From assembly GCF_033958435.1 (NCBI RefSeq), contig NC_134137.1:228573501-228637500 (forward strand): DNA of 64,000 nucleotides, read 5' to 3'. Source of the DNA: Carettochelys insculpta (lineage: Eukaryota; Chordata; Testudines; Carettochelyidae). Below the pieces are notes generated by a model. The model was given only the letters and a program-made list of their open reading frames with translations. It did no database searches and had not been told where the DNA came from. The first letter of the stretch is position 1. Each line of letters begins with the position of its first letter. Of the stretch, positions 63,636 through 64,000 are shown one piece after another. The translations under genes were made by a program, and so were the position numbers.

Positions 63636-64000
63636 GGAAAGCTGCCTTCTAGCCCAAGAATCCTATCACACCATCTCTAATGACAATGTGGTGAGCATGG
63701 ACAACCCTAACCAGTTGTGATGACAAAAATTGCTGGGCAGACAGAATTTGACCTGTGCTCCTTATAACCAGTGCTTCTACATAGATGCAGGAATGACTGT
63801 TTTTAGTGTGGATGGGCCCAAAGCTGCATCTACAGCTCCTGTTAGCATAATTTCCATTGTACGAATAGCGCACATTAGCCTATCTCCATTAATTATGGGT
63901 CCAAGATGAAACAACGCACAGAGTACTATGGGGGTATAGCTAGGTACCTGAAACAACAAGATCTTGGGACACAGGGAGGACAGTCTGGACTCTGGAAGGC
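63636..64000. other. Intergenic end of window, nothing recognised
   Basis: No exon, repeat end or RNA gene could be identified; short open frames only. Confidence 0.45.

Overview
The window is vertebrate nuclear DNA, most likely from a cryptodiran turtle. The evidence is large intron-split genes with CpG-island promoters, CR1 retrotransposons ending in short CTTATG-type repeats, a tRNA-derived tortoise-type SINE with a CR1-like tail, Penelope-like elements, and many hAT-like and 'GTCTACAC'-terminated DNA transposon remnants. The species assignment is inference from repeat types only. There are no prokaryotic operons, CRISPR arrays or rRNA genes. Coordinates were counted by hand from the sequence.

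Layout. 1-4260: probably intron 1 of a minus-strand gene whose 8-nt first coding exon (MKG, then a splice donor) fits NAA50. About 3820-5110: CpG island acting as a bidirectional promoter, with CLEAR/TFEB, CCAAT and NRF1 sites. About 4650-44750 (+): a complete gene for V-ATPase catalytic subunit A (ATP6V1A), with a non-coding exon 1, an 18.5-kb intron, and 14 coding exons (23238-42790) that join in frame to 617 codons plus stop. Intron 3 has U12-type splice signals. 44750-49590: intergenic repeats, including a 675-bp DNA transposon. 49600-57105 (-): DUSP12, six coding exons giving 306 codons, whose phosphatase loop reads RC instead of HC. About 56300-57480: the DUSP12 CpG-island promoter, with a duplicated ETS/YY1 module. 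57480-64000: dense repeats, comprising a head-to-head Penelope-like element with reverse transcriptase and GIY-YIG endonuclease remnants, a second 682-bp copy of the DNA transposon, and a dead RTE-like LINE nested in a TIR element.

How the parts relate. ATP6V1A makes the ATP-hydrolysing subunit of the proton pump that acidifies lysosomes and endosomes. Its promoter carries a perfect TFEB-type palindrome, the expected logic for lysosomal stress control. The divergent promoter would drive the minus-strand neighbour together with it. DUSP12 is a zinc-binding dual-specificity phosphatase with no evident functional link to the pump. Its adjacency to ATP6V1A is unexpected if mammalian gene order is the reference.

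The most notable observations are: (1) four Penelope-derived inverted repeats that all have a ~34-nt terminal tail on only one arm, one of them a perfect 103-bp-arm palindrome about 100 bp from a DUSP12 exon; (2) the His-to-Arg change beside the DUSP12 catalytic Cys; (3) a DUSP12 splice acceptor whose pyrimidine tract is a CT microsatellite and which has a decoy AG that would create an immediate stop; (4) the U12-type ATP6V1A intron; and (5) a ~680-bp CpG-rich transposon family with 3-bp target duplications.
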